Virus record (IMG/VR): IMGVR_UViG_3300036820_000631
Location: 1 to 41,059 of that record
DNA length: 41,059 bases
Reading direction: 5' to 3' (one strand)
Origin: a virus
Shown: positions 17,453 to 25,766 of the stretch, piece by piece
Layout of the letters: every line of letters starts with the position of its first letter
Position numbering within the stretch: the first letter of the stretch is position 1
The notes under the pieces: generated by a model
The model's input: the letters and a program-made list of their open reading frames with translations, nothing else
Told to the model about the DNA's origin: nothing
Databases searched by the model: none
Made by a program: the position numbers and the translations under genes

Positions 17453-19194
17453 CAGTTCACCTGCGTCCTGGCTTCGTCTTCGTCCAGCAGATCCGCATCC
17501 GGACCGTCGCCCGCTTCCTCCGCCGCGTTCGGCGACGGAGATCCCGGATTGCCGATCTTTTGGAGCGCCGCAGCCAGCTGCGACTGCGAGAAAAGGCTGT
17601 CCTGCTGCTTCGCCGCGCGATCCGCCTTCTCCTGCTGCGCCGCTTCATACTCCTCCTGCGAATCCTCGATATCGACGCCGATCTCGGCGAGGATGGTGTG
17701 GAAGGCGCGCGCCGCAGTCTGATCCGTCACCCAACCGGCCGCGACCCCCTGCGTCATCGCCTGCCCCACGCCGGCAAGCGTCTTCGCGCCATTGTTGAGG
17801 TCTTTGACCGCGATCTCCGGAAACTCGATCGTGAACCCGGGATCGAGCTTCGCCGGCAAGACGCCCGCGCGCTGGGCCTGGTCGATCACGAAGTTGAGCA
17901 GCTGCGTCAGGCAGCGGGCGAGATGGTTCTGCCGCTTCTGGATCTTCTTCACGAACGGTGCGTTCATTTCGAGCGCCGCGGCGCGGTTGGCGTCGTCGCC
18001 GTCACCGGTTAGCACCATCGGGATCCCGGCGCCTCCGAGTCCGTACTTCTTGATCATGGCGCCCCCCTGCGCCATGTCGGCCCCTTTGAAGTCCGGCGTC
18101 TGCGCCTCGATCTTCACCTTCTCGTTCGTCACCATCACGCCGCCCTGACGCGGCGGATCCTTGGTGAGCCGGTTCTTATAGTCGTCGACTTCCTTCGGCC
18201 CGGCGCCTTCGACGATGTAGTGCCATACGAAGGAATTCAGGAAACGGACCTTGTCTCCGAAGTCGAAGATCATCTGATCGAACAGGTCGATCCAGTCCGC
18301 CAGCGAGAACAGCTCGCTAAAGCCGCGGCTCGCGCTCTTCACCTTGTTGAGCGTCCAGTAAAAGCACTCCCCATTCAGCCGTCCGAAGGTCGCCGAGTTT
18401 GGATCCTCATCGCGGCGGATCAGCAGCATCGGCTTCTGCAGCACTTCGCCCACTTCGCGCCGCAGCCGCACCGCGTAGGGCACGTTGATCGACGCCGTCC
18501 CGGCGGCCGTCGCCATCTCCGCGAACTGGATGGTGTCGATGTTCATTGGATCGATGTAGCCGATCCGCACGTCGCCGTTCACCGGATTCACGGCCACCGG
18601 CGTGCACATCTCGCCGAAGATGGTGAGCTCATTGGTGATCGATTCGACGTTCGCGTCCATGTCGTTGACTTCGTCCTTCCAGAAGTCGTCGATCACCGCC
18701 TGCACCCGCGGATCCTTCGCCGTCACCCGCAGCCCTTTGCCCAGCGTGTACTCGGTGAGGATCTCGACGATCCGCTTGCCGAAAGGCGTGGTCACCGCGA
18801 GGAAGTAGCAGACCTGCAGCATGCGGTCATGCATCAGCGGATTCAGATCGCGCAGCGTCGCAATCGACGTGATGCGCCGGAAGCCGGGATCCTCGCCGTC
18901 CCCGGTGGTCAGGGTGAAGAGCTGCGGCGCTACCGCCTCGGCGGCCAGCCGCTCCTCCTCCGTCAGCCGTCCCACGGTGAGCATCTTCTGCGCGGCTTTC
19001 AGCAGGACGTTGTCGCGGTCATCAAGTTTGAAGCCGCCCGTCTTCATCATCGCGACGACGTCGGCCTCGGCCGCTCTCGCCCTGGCTTCTTCCCAGCGCG
19101 GAGCTTCGTCGAGCCGCAGCATGGTCAGGCTGTTGCGCTCATTCATCGAGCGCCGCGCGAAGAGGTTCTTGATCGCCCTCGGAATCAGGCCCAT
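17452..19194 (-). CDS. Portal protein
   Basis: A protein of 580 aa immediately downstream of the large terminase, overlapping it by 10 bases, and upstream of MuF. The middle part shows portal-like features: alternating helices and strands, a DPMNIDTIQF segment, a long helical stem region (DLFDQMIFDFGDKVRFLNS), and a PPRQGGVMV loop followed by an acidic/basic helix. The C-terminus is Glu/Asp/Gln-rich and disordered. The portal forms the dodecameric channel for DNA packaging and ejection. Length and position match portals of Mu-like siphophages. There is no sign of truncation. Confidence 0.8.
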   Translation of the reverse strand: MGLIPRAIKNLFARRSMNERNSLTMLRLDEAPRWEEARARAAEADVVAMMKTGGFKLDDRDNVLLKAAQKMLTVGRLTEEERLAAEAVAPQLFTLTTGDGEDPGFRRITSIATLRDLNPLMHDRMLQVCYFLAVTTPFGKRIVEILTEYTLGKGLRVTAKDPRVQAVIDDFWKDEVNDMDANVESITNELTIFGEMCTPVAVNPVNGDVRIGYIDPMNIDTIQFAEMATAAGTASINVPYAVRLRREVGEVLQKPMLLIRRDEDPNSATFGRLNGECFYWTLNKVKSASRGFSELFSLADWIDLFDQMIFDFGDKVRFLNSFVWHYIVEGAGPKEVDDYKNRLTKDPPRQGGVMVTNEKVKIEAQTPDFKGADMAQGGAMIKKYGLGGAGIPMVLTGDGDDANRAAALEMNAPFVKKIQKRQNHLARCLTQLLNFVIDQAQRAGVLPAKLDPGFTIEFPEIAVKDLNNGAKTLAGVGQAMTQGVAAGWVTDQTAARAFHTILAEIGVDIEDSQEEYEAAQQEKADRAAKQQDSLFSQSQLAAALQKIGNPGSPSPNAAEEAGDGPDADLLDEDEARTQVN

Positions 19195-20816
19195 CGGGAT
19201 CTCCTGTCTCGCGCCACAAAGTCGTTGGCGCCGCGGTGAACGCCGGCCAGCACATCGCGGCCGGCCTCGGGATCGCGGCCGCCTACCTGAGTGCCGGCGC
19301 TGGCCATGGCTGCGCGGAAGTTCACGTTCCGGGCGAGATGTACCGCGCCCTCGAGCGCGTCGGCCAGATCGTCCTTCGTCTTGCCCAGAAAGAGCAGTTG
19401 CGAGATCAGCGTCTTCTGCGTGCCGTCAAGGCAGAAACGGATAGTGCCGTTCTCGACCAGCGGCGACATCGTCGAGATGCGCAGGAATTTATCCGTCAGG
19501 TTGGCGACGCCAACCACGTTCAGATAACGGCAGCTCTCCCGCGACGCGTCTTCGATCGCCTGCTTCAGCGCGGCCTGATACGCCTGCTCTTCGATCCCGA
19601 TCACCATCGGCTGCTCTTCGTCGGCGCGCCGCAGGATGAACTCCACCTGCTTGGCAAACGGCATGCGATCCTGCTCGGCTCGCGTGACGAGGATGTAACC
19701 CCGGGCATCGATATCCACGGTCACGGAAGCGAAATAGTCCGCCGTCGACTTCTGACTGATCGCGGGATCGTTGTAGCTGATCCGGACGAAGGTCTCGCCC
19801 TGCTGGCGCCGCATCTGCAGCTCCTCGCGGCTGAACCCGTGGCGGAGCACCCAGTCTTCCCTGAACACCTGCGTCGATTCGGAAATCGGCAGGTTGCGGA
19901 ATTCCTGGTTGAACATCACCGAACCGATGTCCTCTTCTTTGTCTCGGAGCGAAGCGATATCCCACTTCGCCGGCCACAGCACCGACTCCGGATGCCATTC
20001 GAGGTCGACCGCCTCATAGCGCCGTTTCACGAACTTTTTGAATTTCTCCGGATCGAGCAGCTTCGCCAGCAGCCCGTCGTAATGCAGGATGGTGCCGATC
20101 ACGAAGACCTGGCATCGCTTCCCGAGGTTGAGCACCGTCCCCTTGAACCAGCGCTCCAGTTTGTCCCGCGTCTCCGGGTTTTCGACGTCCTCCTCGTTCT
20201 CCATGTCGTCGCAGATCACCAGATCCGGACGGTAGAGACGGAAGCGCAGGCCGCGCAGGCTTTGCCCCGCGCCGCGCGCGGCCAGCGTGATGCCCGTCGT
20301 CGTGCGGCAGTCGTTGACATCCCACTTGCGATCGCCGACCAGATTGCCGAAGTCGGCCGCCAGCGCGGCGTTGGTTTCGAGCTCTTCCTTCACCGCGGCC
20401 ATCTGCAGCGCGGCCTGCGACTGGGTGTCGCTGATCAGCACAATGAAGCGCCGCAGCTTGTAGCAGACGCAGTAGAGCACGAAGATCACCGACACGCAGG
20501 TGGACTTGGCATGCTCGCGCGGCGCCGCGATCGCGGCCCGCATCTCGGTCAGCAGGATGGTGTAGAGCTCTGCGTGAAACTGCGCCGGAGGAATCTTCGC
20601 GCCCGTCTGCTGGTCGACCATGAAGTGGCTGAGGTACTTCTCGGCGAACGCCGTAATCTCAAGCGCCAGATCCCAGGCCTGCTTGAGCAGGACGCGGCCG
20701 TCCGGCTTCGGTGCGCGCGACTCTCCCGGCGTCGCGCCGAAGATGGCGCGCAGCCGGGCAGCTGCGTCCTCACGCAGCTGACGCTTCGACGTGTTTTGCA
20801 AATGCTTCAGCGCCAT
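19185..20816 (-). CDS. Terminase large subunit
   Basis: A protein of 543 aa with an ATG at 20816 preceded by AGGA at 8 bases. An ATPase motor is seen: a Walker A variant (PREHAKST, residues ~99-106) and a Walker B (LVICDDMENEED, ~198-209), followed by an AAA-type TILHYDG segment. The C-terminal nuclease half has an Asp in SYNDPAI (~349), an acidic pair in IGIEEQ (~408) and a KDDLADALEGAV motif near residue 490, which together fit the RNase H-like nuclease of headful terminases. It cuts and pumps DNA into the prohead with the small subunit encoded just upstream. It overlaps that gene by 47 bases and the portal gene by 10. In Mu-type phages it packages from the left end into host DNA. Confidence 0.9.
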   Translation of the reverse strand: MALKHLQNTSKRQLREDAAARLRAIFGATPGESRAPKPDGRVLLKQAWDLALEITAFAEKYLSHFMVDQQTGAKIPPAQFHAELYTILLTEMRAAIAAPREHAKSTCVSVIFVLYCVCYKLRRFIVLISDTQSQAALQMAAVKEELETNAALAADFGNLVGDRKWDVNDCRTTTGITLAARGAGQSLRGLRFRLYRPDLVICDDMENEEDVENPETRDKLERWFKGTVLNLGKRCQVFVIGTILHYDGLLAKLLDPEKFKKFVKRRYEAVDLEWHPESVLWPAKWDIASLRDKEEDIGSVMFNQEFRNLPISESTQVFREDWVLRHGFSREELQMRRQQGETFVRISYNDPAISQKSTADYFASVTVDIDARGYILVTRAEQDRMPFAKQVEFILRRADEEQPMVIGIEEQAYQAALKQAIEDASRESCRYLNVVGVANLTDKFLRISTMSPLVENGTIRFCLDGTQKTLISQLLFLGKTKDDLADALEGAVHLARNVNFRAAMASAGTQVGGRDPEAGRDVLAGVHRGANDFVARDRRSRWA

Positions 20817-21516
20817 GCGTGAATTCCTGAATCAGCTCTTCTTTGATGGGATCGATCACGGCGCGCACACCCTCGCGCGTCCGCAGTTTTTTGAGCAAGT
20901 CCTGCGAAGCCAGCAGGTAGATCTCGCGCGGATCGCCGGCTTCGGCCGCCAGCTTCGCCCGCTCCGCTTCGAGCTTTGCGATGTCCGCCTCGACCCGCTT
21001 CTGCTGCAGCTCCACCCGCTGCATCCGGGTCATGGCCAGCGTCAGGTTCTGAAGCGCCTTCACGAAGCCGGCGCGGTCCATGTCGCCCACCCCGCGCATC
21101 ATCGTGAACACCTGATCGCGCAGCGCGTTGATCACCGCGGAATTCGAGCCGTCGAGATTCTTCGAGGCAAACTCCTGCGCCCACGCCCGCGCGCTCTCGC
21201 TCTCCACCAGTACCTGGTGACGCACCTGCTCCATGCGGATGTCGTACCAGCGCTGCAGCGATGACTTGGGCAGCTTGAGCTCCGGAAACTCTTCGAGCGC
21301 CCTTGTCTCCAGCGCATCCCAGTCGATGAAGCCCTGACCGTCCTTTTCCCATTTGCTGCTGTACTGAAGGCCGCTCTGCTCCTCGATCTCTTTCCAGGTG
21401 CGACCGCGATCGCGGAGCTGCGCGATCGCATCCTTCGCCGACTGCGGCAGGAGGTCGATCTTCAGAGGACGGCGGACTTCCCGCTCCTCGCCGGTTTTGG
21501 GTCTGGGCTTTGGCAT
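20770..21516 (-). CDS. Terminase small subunit, Mu gp27 / DUF3486-like
   Basis: A protein of 248 aa just before the large terminase. The N-terminal region (LPQSAKDAIAQLRDRGRTWKE) is the helix-turn-helix-like start typical of DUF3486 proteins, followed by a predicted DNA-binding segment ending in SSLQRWYDIR. The C-terminal half is a long charged coiled coil (around ADIAKLEAERAKLAAEA). In Mu-like phages this protein is the DNA-recognition part of the packaging machine. The gene order gp25-gp26-gp27-terminase seen here is the standard Mu/B3 order, which strengthens the assignment. Confidence 0.78.
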   Translation of the reverse strand: MPKPRPKTGEEREVRRPLKIDLLPQSAKDAIAQLRDRGRTWKEIEEQSGLQYSSKWEKDGQGFIDWDALETRALEEFPELKLPKSSLQRWYDIRMEQVRHQVLVESESARAWAQEFASKNLDGSNSAVINALRDQVFTMMRGVGDMDRAGFVKALQNLTLAMTRMQRVELQQKRVEADIAKLEAERAKLAAEAGDPREIYLLASQDLLKKLRTREGVRAVIDPIKEELIQEFTHGAEAFAKHVEASAA

Positions 21517-21522
21517 CGCGCC

Positions 21523-21840
21523 TCAGTCGAACCGCACTTCGTCTGTGTTCCTGCGCCGCACCACGAGCGCCGTCCCCGCGGCGGTCAGTTCGATGTCCTT
21601 CGCGACATAGCGCTCCCCGGCTTCGCTCCATTCCGTCCGGAACTTCACGAGGCCCAGCTCGGCCAGATCCTGCAGCATCGTCATCGTCTGGTTGCGGCTC
21701 ATCGTGACCCCGATGTCCTGCAACATGGCGAACATCTCGAAGTCATCCATCCGCGAGAGCTGCTCTTCATGCCCCTCGCGGACGAGTTTCAGGATCGTCC
21801 CCCGTCGCCGCGTCGTCTGAATCCACCGTTGGTCAGTCAT
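21523..21840 (-). CDS. Mu gp26-like winged-helix protein
   Basis: A protein of 105 aa lying six bases after the upstream gene and six before the DUF3486 gene. The sequence predicts a winged helix: helix (RRGTILKLV), a recognition-like helix (SRNQTMTMLQDLAELGLV), and a β-hairpin (YVAKDIELTAAGTALV). This matches the small protein found between gp25 and gp27 in Mu-like phages. The function is unknown, presumably packaging or late regulation. The fold call is by eye. Confidence 0.6.
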   Translation of the reverse strand: MTDQRWIQTTRRRGTILKLVREGHEEQLSRMDDFEMFAMLQDIGVTMSRNQTMTMLQDLAELGLVKFRTEWSEAGERYVAKDIELTAAGTALVVRRRNTDEVRFD

Positions 21841-21846
21841 CGCCCC

Positions 21847-22323
21847 TCAGCTTTTTCGCCTCTCGTTCAGCCGCGCGTGCAGTCCCTCCACGCTGGCCGC
21901 AACCTGCCTCATCACTTCGTCCTGCTTGTCCATGCGCTCGGCAATTACGCCGAGCTCCCGGCTGGCATAAACAGTCAGCCGCCGCACTTCCTCGGCCTGG
22001 CGATCGTCTTTCGCCGCGATCTGCGTCATCGCCTCGGCCATCTGCCGCTGCGCCTGCACCCCGTCGCGCGAGATCTCCATCAGCTGATTCAGCAGGCTGC
22101 CCACGATCAGCACGATCACCAGCCCGATGAAGAAATTCGGACCCCAGGCGCGCAGCAGCGCGAACGCCTGGTTCGGATCGCTTTCGAGCAGCCTCAGCCC
22201 CTCGATGCCGATCGCCACCGTCCCTACGCTTCCCAGCGCGAAGTTCACGTACCGGAACCAGCCCCGGCGCAGCCCCACCCGAAGCTCCGTCGACCGCCCT
22301 GTACCCTGTTCCGATCCAAACAT
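21847..22323 (-). CDS. Mu gp25 / DUF2730-like membrane protein with coiled coil
   Basis: A protein of 158 aa. One hydrophobic segment lies near residues 28-44 (FALGSVGTVAIGIEG) and a stronger one near 63-80 (NFFIGLVIVLIVGSLL). They are followed by ~80 residues of charged helix with heptad character (AEAMTQIAAKDDRQAEEVRRL). This resembles the membrane-anchored coiled-coil protein (DUF2730 class) that opens the packaging cluster of Mu-like phages. Its role is not established. It is the first gene after a 220-base gap with a hairpin, so a new transcript may begin here. Confidence 0.55.
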   Translation of the reverse strand: MFGSEQGTGRSTELRVGLRRGWFRYVNFALGSVGTVAIGIEGLRLLESDPNQAFALLRAWGPNFFIGLVIVLIVGSLLNQLMEISRDGVQAQRQMAEAMTQIAAKDDRQAEEVRRLTVYASRELGVIAERMDKQDEVMRQVAASVEGLHARLNERRKS

Positions 22324-22396
22324 CGCTTTTTACCTTCCCCGTCTTTCCCAGGATGCCCCGTGCTGCGACGTAAAAATAGCGTCGAGAATTACCAGG

Positions 22397-22416
22397 GGGG
22401 TAGGTGACCCTACCCC
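22397..22416. terminator. 8-bp hairpin in the gap upstream of the gp25-like gene
   Basis: GGGGTAGG and CCTACCCC form a perfect stem with a TGAC loop. The surrounding 220-base gap (22324-22543) holds no convincing gene and has A/T-rich patches on both sides (TTTTG to the right, TATTTTTA to the left on the minus strand). It could end the upstream nuclease transcript or be an operator. Confidence 0.4.
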
Positions 22417-22543
22417 ATCACTTTTGCCCCAAAACCGCTTAAAACCCCCTTAGAACGCGAAATTCCGGGTATTGCCGGAAAAGCCGACCCCGGCCGGCGT
22501 CCGGAAATGTGCAGAAGTTCGACGCACAAATTGCCGTTTTCCC

Positions 22544-23377
22544 TCACCGGCAGGCCGCCTTTTCGGCCGCGTTGTAGCCCTTCTCGTCCGCCGGCCACAG
22601 CAGCTCGCTGTGGATGGCATTCCGAGGCAGCGGGATCTCGATCCGCGTCTGCCCCTCGATCGTCTTCAGCGGAACCATGAACTTCGCAAGGTCCGTCCCG
22701 AGGCCGGCTTTCTGTGGCATCTCGAAGGCCAGGTACTCGTTCGTCTTTTCGTCCACGATCACTTTCCAGAACGCCGTGGGGACGTCGACCTTGTCCGCCC
22801 CGATCTTCCGGTCACTCTTTGCGTCGTAGGCCGGGCCGGTGATGATCCACAGCGGATCGCCCGCCCAGGCCCACGCCCGGATGTCTTCTTCGAGGTACTT
22901 CCACGTCTGGCGGTTCAGCCCGGGAAGCTGCGGCGCCATGTTCGTGAGGATGAAGCTCTGCCGCTCCAGCGCCGTGTCGTAGCTGAAATCGGCGTCCGGA
23001 CTCATGTGGCCGATGTCGTAGCCAGAGTGCAGGTAATCGGAAGGCTTCGCGCGCTCCGCCGCCGGCAGACTGTCGTCGGCCGCGAAAGCATTGCTGCGGG
23101 CGATGCAGCCGAAGCTGTGCTTCGGCGTGAGCACATGCGCGTCCCACACCGGGATCTTCGCAGCCGGATCGTAGTCGAGAGCATAGCCGGCGCGGCAGAT
23201 CAGCTGCGCCTTCGGCGACGGCGCACCGTACGGCAACTCCGCGGCGCAGCTGGCTTTCGAGAGCGGCGCCGGCTGCGGCGTCTCCGGATAGGCGATGACA
23301 GCTCCGAAGCAGCCGATCATCGCCAGCACGAAAGCCACGCAGAACAGCGGCACGATCCATTTGCGGACGTCAATCAC
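22544..23377 (-). CDS. Membrane-anchored or secreted DNA/RNA non-specific endonuclease (NUC1 family)
   Basis: A protein of 277 aa from a GTG at 23377 that forms a GTGA overlap with the lipoprotein gene and has AGGGA nine bases upstream. An ATG six codons earlier (23395) is the alternative. Residues ~7-30 are a strong hydrophobic segment, acting as signal anchor or signal peptide. The catalytic domain shows a DIGH version of the DRGH motif (His ~124, YDIGHMSP) and the downstream metal-binding Asn (GLNRQTW, ~155), both characteristic of NUC1/EndoG-type nucleases that cut DNA and RNA using Mg2+. An exported phage nuclease next to lysis genes is uncommon. It could digest host DNA at lysis or attack incoming DNA outside the cytoplasm. 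The family call is secure; the role is inferred. Confidence 0.8.
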   Translation of the reverse strand: MIDVRKWIVPLFCVAFVLAMIGCFGAVIAYPETPQPAPLSKASCAAELPYGAPSPKAQLICRAGYALDYDPAAKIPVWDAHVLTPKHSFGCIARSNAFAADDSLPAAERAKPSDYLHSGYDIGHMSPDADFSYDTALERQSFILTNMAPQLPGLNRQTWKYLEEDIRAWAWAGDPLWIITGPAYDAKSDRKIGADKVDVPTAFWKVIVDEKTNEYLAFEMPQKAGLGTDLAKFMVPLKTIEGQTRIEIPLPRNAIHSELLWPADEKGYNAAEKAACR

Positions 23378-23604
23378 CTTTTCACTTCCCTGCATGCGGA
23401 AATCTCGGAGCGGCCATCCAGCCCCACGATTGTTTCGGTGTTGTAAAAGCAGGAGGTCTCCGAAGAGTTCATGCACTTCGTCAACGCCGCACAAAGATCC
23501 GGAGCCGAATAAACGGCACCGCTTCGGCCGTACACCGAGATCGGCGTCGGCTTGTAAGAGCAGCCTGCGATGAACAGCAGCCCTGCCAGCAACAATCTCT
23601 TCAT
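23374..23604 (-). CDS. Small lipoprotein
   Basis: A protein of 76 aa from the ATG at 23604, with GGGAG seven bases upstream. The N-terminus has a basic residue, a short hydrophobic stretch and a lipobox (LLFIAGC), so it should be lipidated at Cys15 and membrane-attached. Four further cysteines in the mature part suggest disulfides in the periplasm. It is coupled by GTGA to the nuclease gene and may protect, tether or inhibit the nuclease, or act as an Rz1-like lysis lipoprotein. It lacks the Pro-richness usual in Rz1. Confidence 0.65.
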   Translation of the reverse strand: MKRLLLAGLLFIAGCSYKPTPISVYGRSGAVYSAPDLCAALTKCMNSSETSCFYNTETIVGLDGRSEISACREVKR

Positions 23605-23626
23605 CTCGTGACTCCCTTCCACGCAG

Positions 23627-23914
23627 TTAGCCCTCTACCAGACCCTCAATGCTGTGCTCTGGAACCCACTGCGGGCATTCGATCAGGGGATAGGAACATA
23701 ACCTCAAAATCAGCGCGCGACCTAAATCCATGCCGAAAAAGGGAGATTTCAGATGGTCGGCGTTGTTCGGCTCAAGAGTCAGCTTCTTCGTCTGATCCAG
23801 AGCTTCCTGCGCTTGCTGCTCGGTGTCGAACGGAATGAACTGACCGCAGGCGACAATTCCCACATAGACCTTTGAAACCGGTGCCCGCCTGCGTTGGATC
23901 TTCACATCGTCCAT
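23627..23914 (-). CDS. Hypothetical protein
   Basis: A protein of 95 aa, not recognised. The N-terminus is basic (KIQRRRAPVSKVY), followed by a short β-α unit in which VACGQFIPFDTEQQAQEALDQ resembles small SPOR- or RRM-like α/β folds. There is no signal peptide or membrane segment. It is the most upstream gene of the lipoprotein-nuclease group and separated from the next upstream gene by ~84 bases. Confidence 0.55.
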   Translation of the reverse strand: MDDVKIQRRRAPVSKVYVGIVACGQFIPFDTEQQAQEALDQTKKLTLEPNNADHLKSPFFGMDLGRALILRLCSYPLIECPQWVPEHSIEGLVEG

Positions 23915-23998
23915 CTGTGGTTCCCTCGCCTCCCCCCCGCGGGCCGCTGTGGTTGCAGCAAGCCCGCGCGGCTTCGGCCTTTGTTCAGGGTTAATTTG

Positions 23999-24247
23999 TC
24001 AGGCGATCCCGAGCAGTCCCTTCAGCCTGCCCTGGATCACGCCCACCGGCGCGAACATCGGTTTCTTCTCGACCGTGAACGTGACCAGGGTTCCGGTGAC
24101 GCCGGCCTTCGAGACATAGCTCAGTACCACGCCGCTGGTTTCCGGCAGCGTGCCGCTGTCCGGACCGAGGCCGAGCTTCGCCAGCTGGGCCGCGGCCGCG
24201 TTGAACTGCGCCGGCGTGAGCATCAGACTGAAGACTGGCTTCTTCAT
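23999..24247 (-). CDS. Hypothetical protein
   Basis: A protein of 82 aa starting seven bases after the holin-like fusion gene. It has a helical N-terminus (LTPAQFNAAAAQLAKLGL) and a β-rich C-terminal half with a GTLVTFTVEKKPM strand. No signal peptide is evident. Small α/β proteins of this sort are frequent in lysis regions, but I do not recognise a family. Confidence 0.5.
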   Translation of the reverse strand: MKKPVFSLMLTPAQFNAAAAQLAKLGLGPDSGTLPETSGVVLSYVSKAGVTGTLVTFTVEKKPMFAPVGVIQGRLKGLLGIA

Positions 24248-24254
24248 CGCCCGC

Positions 24255-25064
24255 CTACTTGCCCCAGCCGAACAGCACGCCGATGATCGGCTGATATCCG
24301 GTCCCGCCGGTGACAGACGACTTGACGATCCGCACGCTGGGCAGCAGGTAGTAGTTGCCCTTCAGGTGGATCGAAGCGATCGCTCCCGTGTTCCACTGCC
24401 AGCCGGTATTTGTGCCGTTCCAGCTGACCCCAACCGCGGTGGGAACGTAGATCGGCACATTGCCGATCGTCGCCACCTGCTGCGCGATCCCAGCGCCCAT
24501 GTTGGTGCTCACCGTGAACGGCTTCAGCGTGTTTGGCAACGCGTCCACCGCCGTGAAGGCATAGGTGGGCAGCGACGATCCGGTGTTCAGATTGCGCGCG
24601 TAGAGGCCGGTTCCCGCCACCGCCGGCGTGGCGCCGACGTTGTACGAGACGCCAACCGCGTACAGATTCTCGACGCCGTAGGTCGTGGTCTGTGACGCCG
24701 GCGGGGTCGTGGTAGTGGTCTGCGCGTGAGCCGGCAGAGCGACGCCGAGCAGCAGCGCGGCCAGAATCACAAGCGCAGCGCCTCCGCCTCCTCTTGGCGC
24801 GGCGGCAGCGATGGTCGCCGCAACGCTCGAACTCGATACTTCCCCTGTTCCAGACAGCTGCGTGATCGTAGTGGTGCTCGGCAGATACTTGCCCAGCACG
24901 CTCGATGCCAGGTCGCCCGCGATCATCTTCGCGAACTTGTAGAGCCAGCGATAGAAGTGGCTGCTTTGGGAATCGGGTGAGTCGAGCGCGCTCACGGCCG
25001 CCGAGAACGCCCACAGTGCGCCGAGACCGAGCAGGAAGGATTGATGAGACGTGAGTCCAAACAT
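24255..25064 (-). CDS. Holin-like N-terminus fused to an internal signal peptide and β-rich domain
   Basis: A protein of 269 aa directly downstream (11 bases) of the endolysin gene. Residues ~8-26 form a hydrophobic segment, and residues ~30-60 are an amphipathic helix. A second hydrophobic stretch (~95-111) ends in PAHAQ, a typical signal-peptidase I site near residue 114. The remaining ~155 residues are Thr/Gly/Val-rich and predicted β, in the style of outer-membrane or secreted proteins, ending in GVLFGWGK. The arrangement looks like a phage holin-like anchor joined to an exported β-barrel-like protein, either a true fusion or a bitopic protein with a re-entrant signal. Cleavage would release the C-terminal part outside. 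The lysis role is inferred from the neighbouring endolysin. Confidence 0.5.
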   Translation of the reverse strand: MFGLTSHQSFLLGLGALWAFSAAVSALDSPDSQSSHFYRWLYKFAKMIAGDLASSVLGKYLPSTTTITQLSGTGEVSSSSVAATIAAAAPRGGGGAALVILAALLLGVALPAHAQTTTTTPPASQTTTYGVENLYAVGVSYNVGATPAVAGTGLYARNLNTGSSLPTYAFTAVDALPNTLKPFTVSTNMGAGIAQQVATIGNVPIYVPTAVGVSWNGTNTGWQWNTGAIASIHLKGNYYLLPSVRIVKSSVTGGTGYQPIIGVLFGWGK

Positions 25065-25074
25065 GCGTGCTCCT

Positions 25075-25581
25075 TTACGCCGCCAGTTTTTCTTCCTGCG
25101 CCGGCGGCTCGGGCGGCAGGTCGTACTGCGTGAGGTCGTATTCGCTGATCAGCTGCGCCAGCGTCGCGCCGTACTGCGGGTTGGTGCTGTAGCCGCAGTG
25201 CTGCAGCTGGAAGGCAAAGGCCACGGGAGAGTTGCGCACCGTCATGGCCGGCTTGTACCGCGGAGCCATGGCCAGCAGCCGCGCGTGCGCGCCGAAGCCC
25301 AGCGTCAGGCTCGGATAGCGCACAAACTGGGCCATCACATGGCGCAGCACGCCGTTCACGAATTCCGTGGTCGGGAATTCTTTGTACGTTTCCGGACTTG
25401 CCTGCGCCCCCGCCTTAATGCCGAAGTCGTTGTTGCACTGGATGGCCAGATCGCTCTTGCCCCATCCGCTTTCGAGAATCGCCTGGGCCAGAGTCACCGA
25501 CGCCGGAACGCCATACGTCCGCTGCCCATACTGCGCAGCGGATACGCGGGATTTCAGGAATTCGGATTGCTCGGCGTTCAC
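25075..25581 (-). CDS. Endolysin: β-N-acetylglucosaminidase (GH73, FlgJ-like)
   Basis: A protein of 168 aa with a GTG start at 25581. It shows the GH73/glucosaminidase signature: an N-terminal VPASVTLAQAILESGWGKS segment with the catalytic Glu in AILESGWG (~37), a CNNDFGIK motif (~48-55), and a YxxF/RYPS loop. These are as in FlgJ and phage lysins that cleave the glycan strand between GlcNAc and MurNAc. There is no signal peptide, so it needs a holin or the neighbouring membrane protein for release. The C-terminus is short and Pro/Glu-rich. Peptidoglycan hydrolysis at lysis is the likely job. Confidence 0.85.
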   Translation of the reverse strand: MNAEQSEFLKSRVSAAQYGQRTYGVPASVTLAQAILESGWGKSDLAIQCNNDFGIKAGAQASPETYKEFPTTEFVNGVLRHVMAQFVRYPSLTLGFGAHARLLAMAPRYKPAMTVRNSPVAFAFQLQHCGYSTNPQYGATLAQLISEYDLTQYDLPPEPPAQEEKLAA

Positions 25582-25742
25582 CCTGGCTCGCTCCCAGTCT
25601 CACGGGCGGGCGCGGCCTCGCCGTCCCAGGCTATCCGCGCCACGGATCCGTTTTCGCTCTGGCGTCGCCGCGATCCTCCGATTCAGAGAGATTCGCAACG
25701 CCTTTCCCTTGCGGGATCAGCCATGACTGTAGGCGGGACTGG

Positions 25743-25766
25743 TTGCGCGCACGCAGGAGCGCGCAA
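25743..25766. promoter_or_regulatory. Perfect dyad in the gap between the lysis and repressor operons
   Basis: TTGCGCGC and GCGCGCAA form an 8-bp inverted repeat with an 8-base spacer within the 230-base gap 25582-25811. It lies 46 bases past the stop of the membrane-protein gene and 160 bases before the endolysin start. Without a T-run it is an unlikely terminator. An activator-binding site for a late promoter, or a transcript-end hairpin, are both possible. The rest of the gap holds no gene that I can support. Confidence 0.4.

Noticed and set aside
19236-20822. 528-codon frame opposite the large terminase
   Set aside because: It is an antisense shadow of a gene with clear ATPase and nuclease motifs.
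22410-22598. Small frame in the gap before the gp25-like gene
   Set aside because: It overlaps the nuclease end, has no ribosome-binding site and has a composition typical of a shadow.
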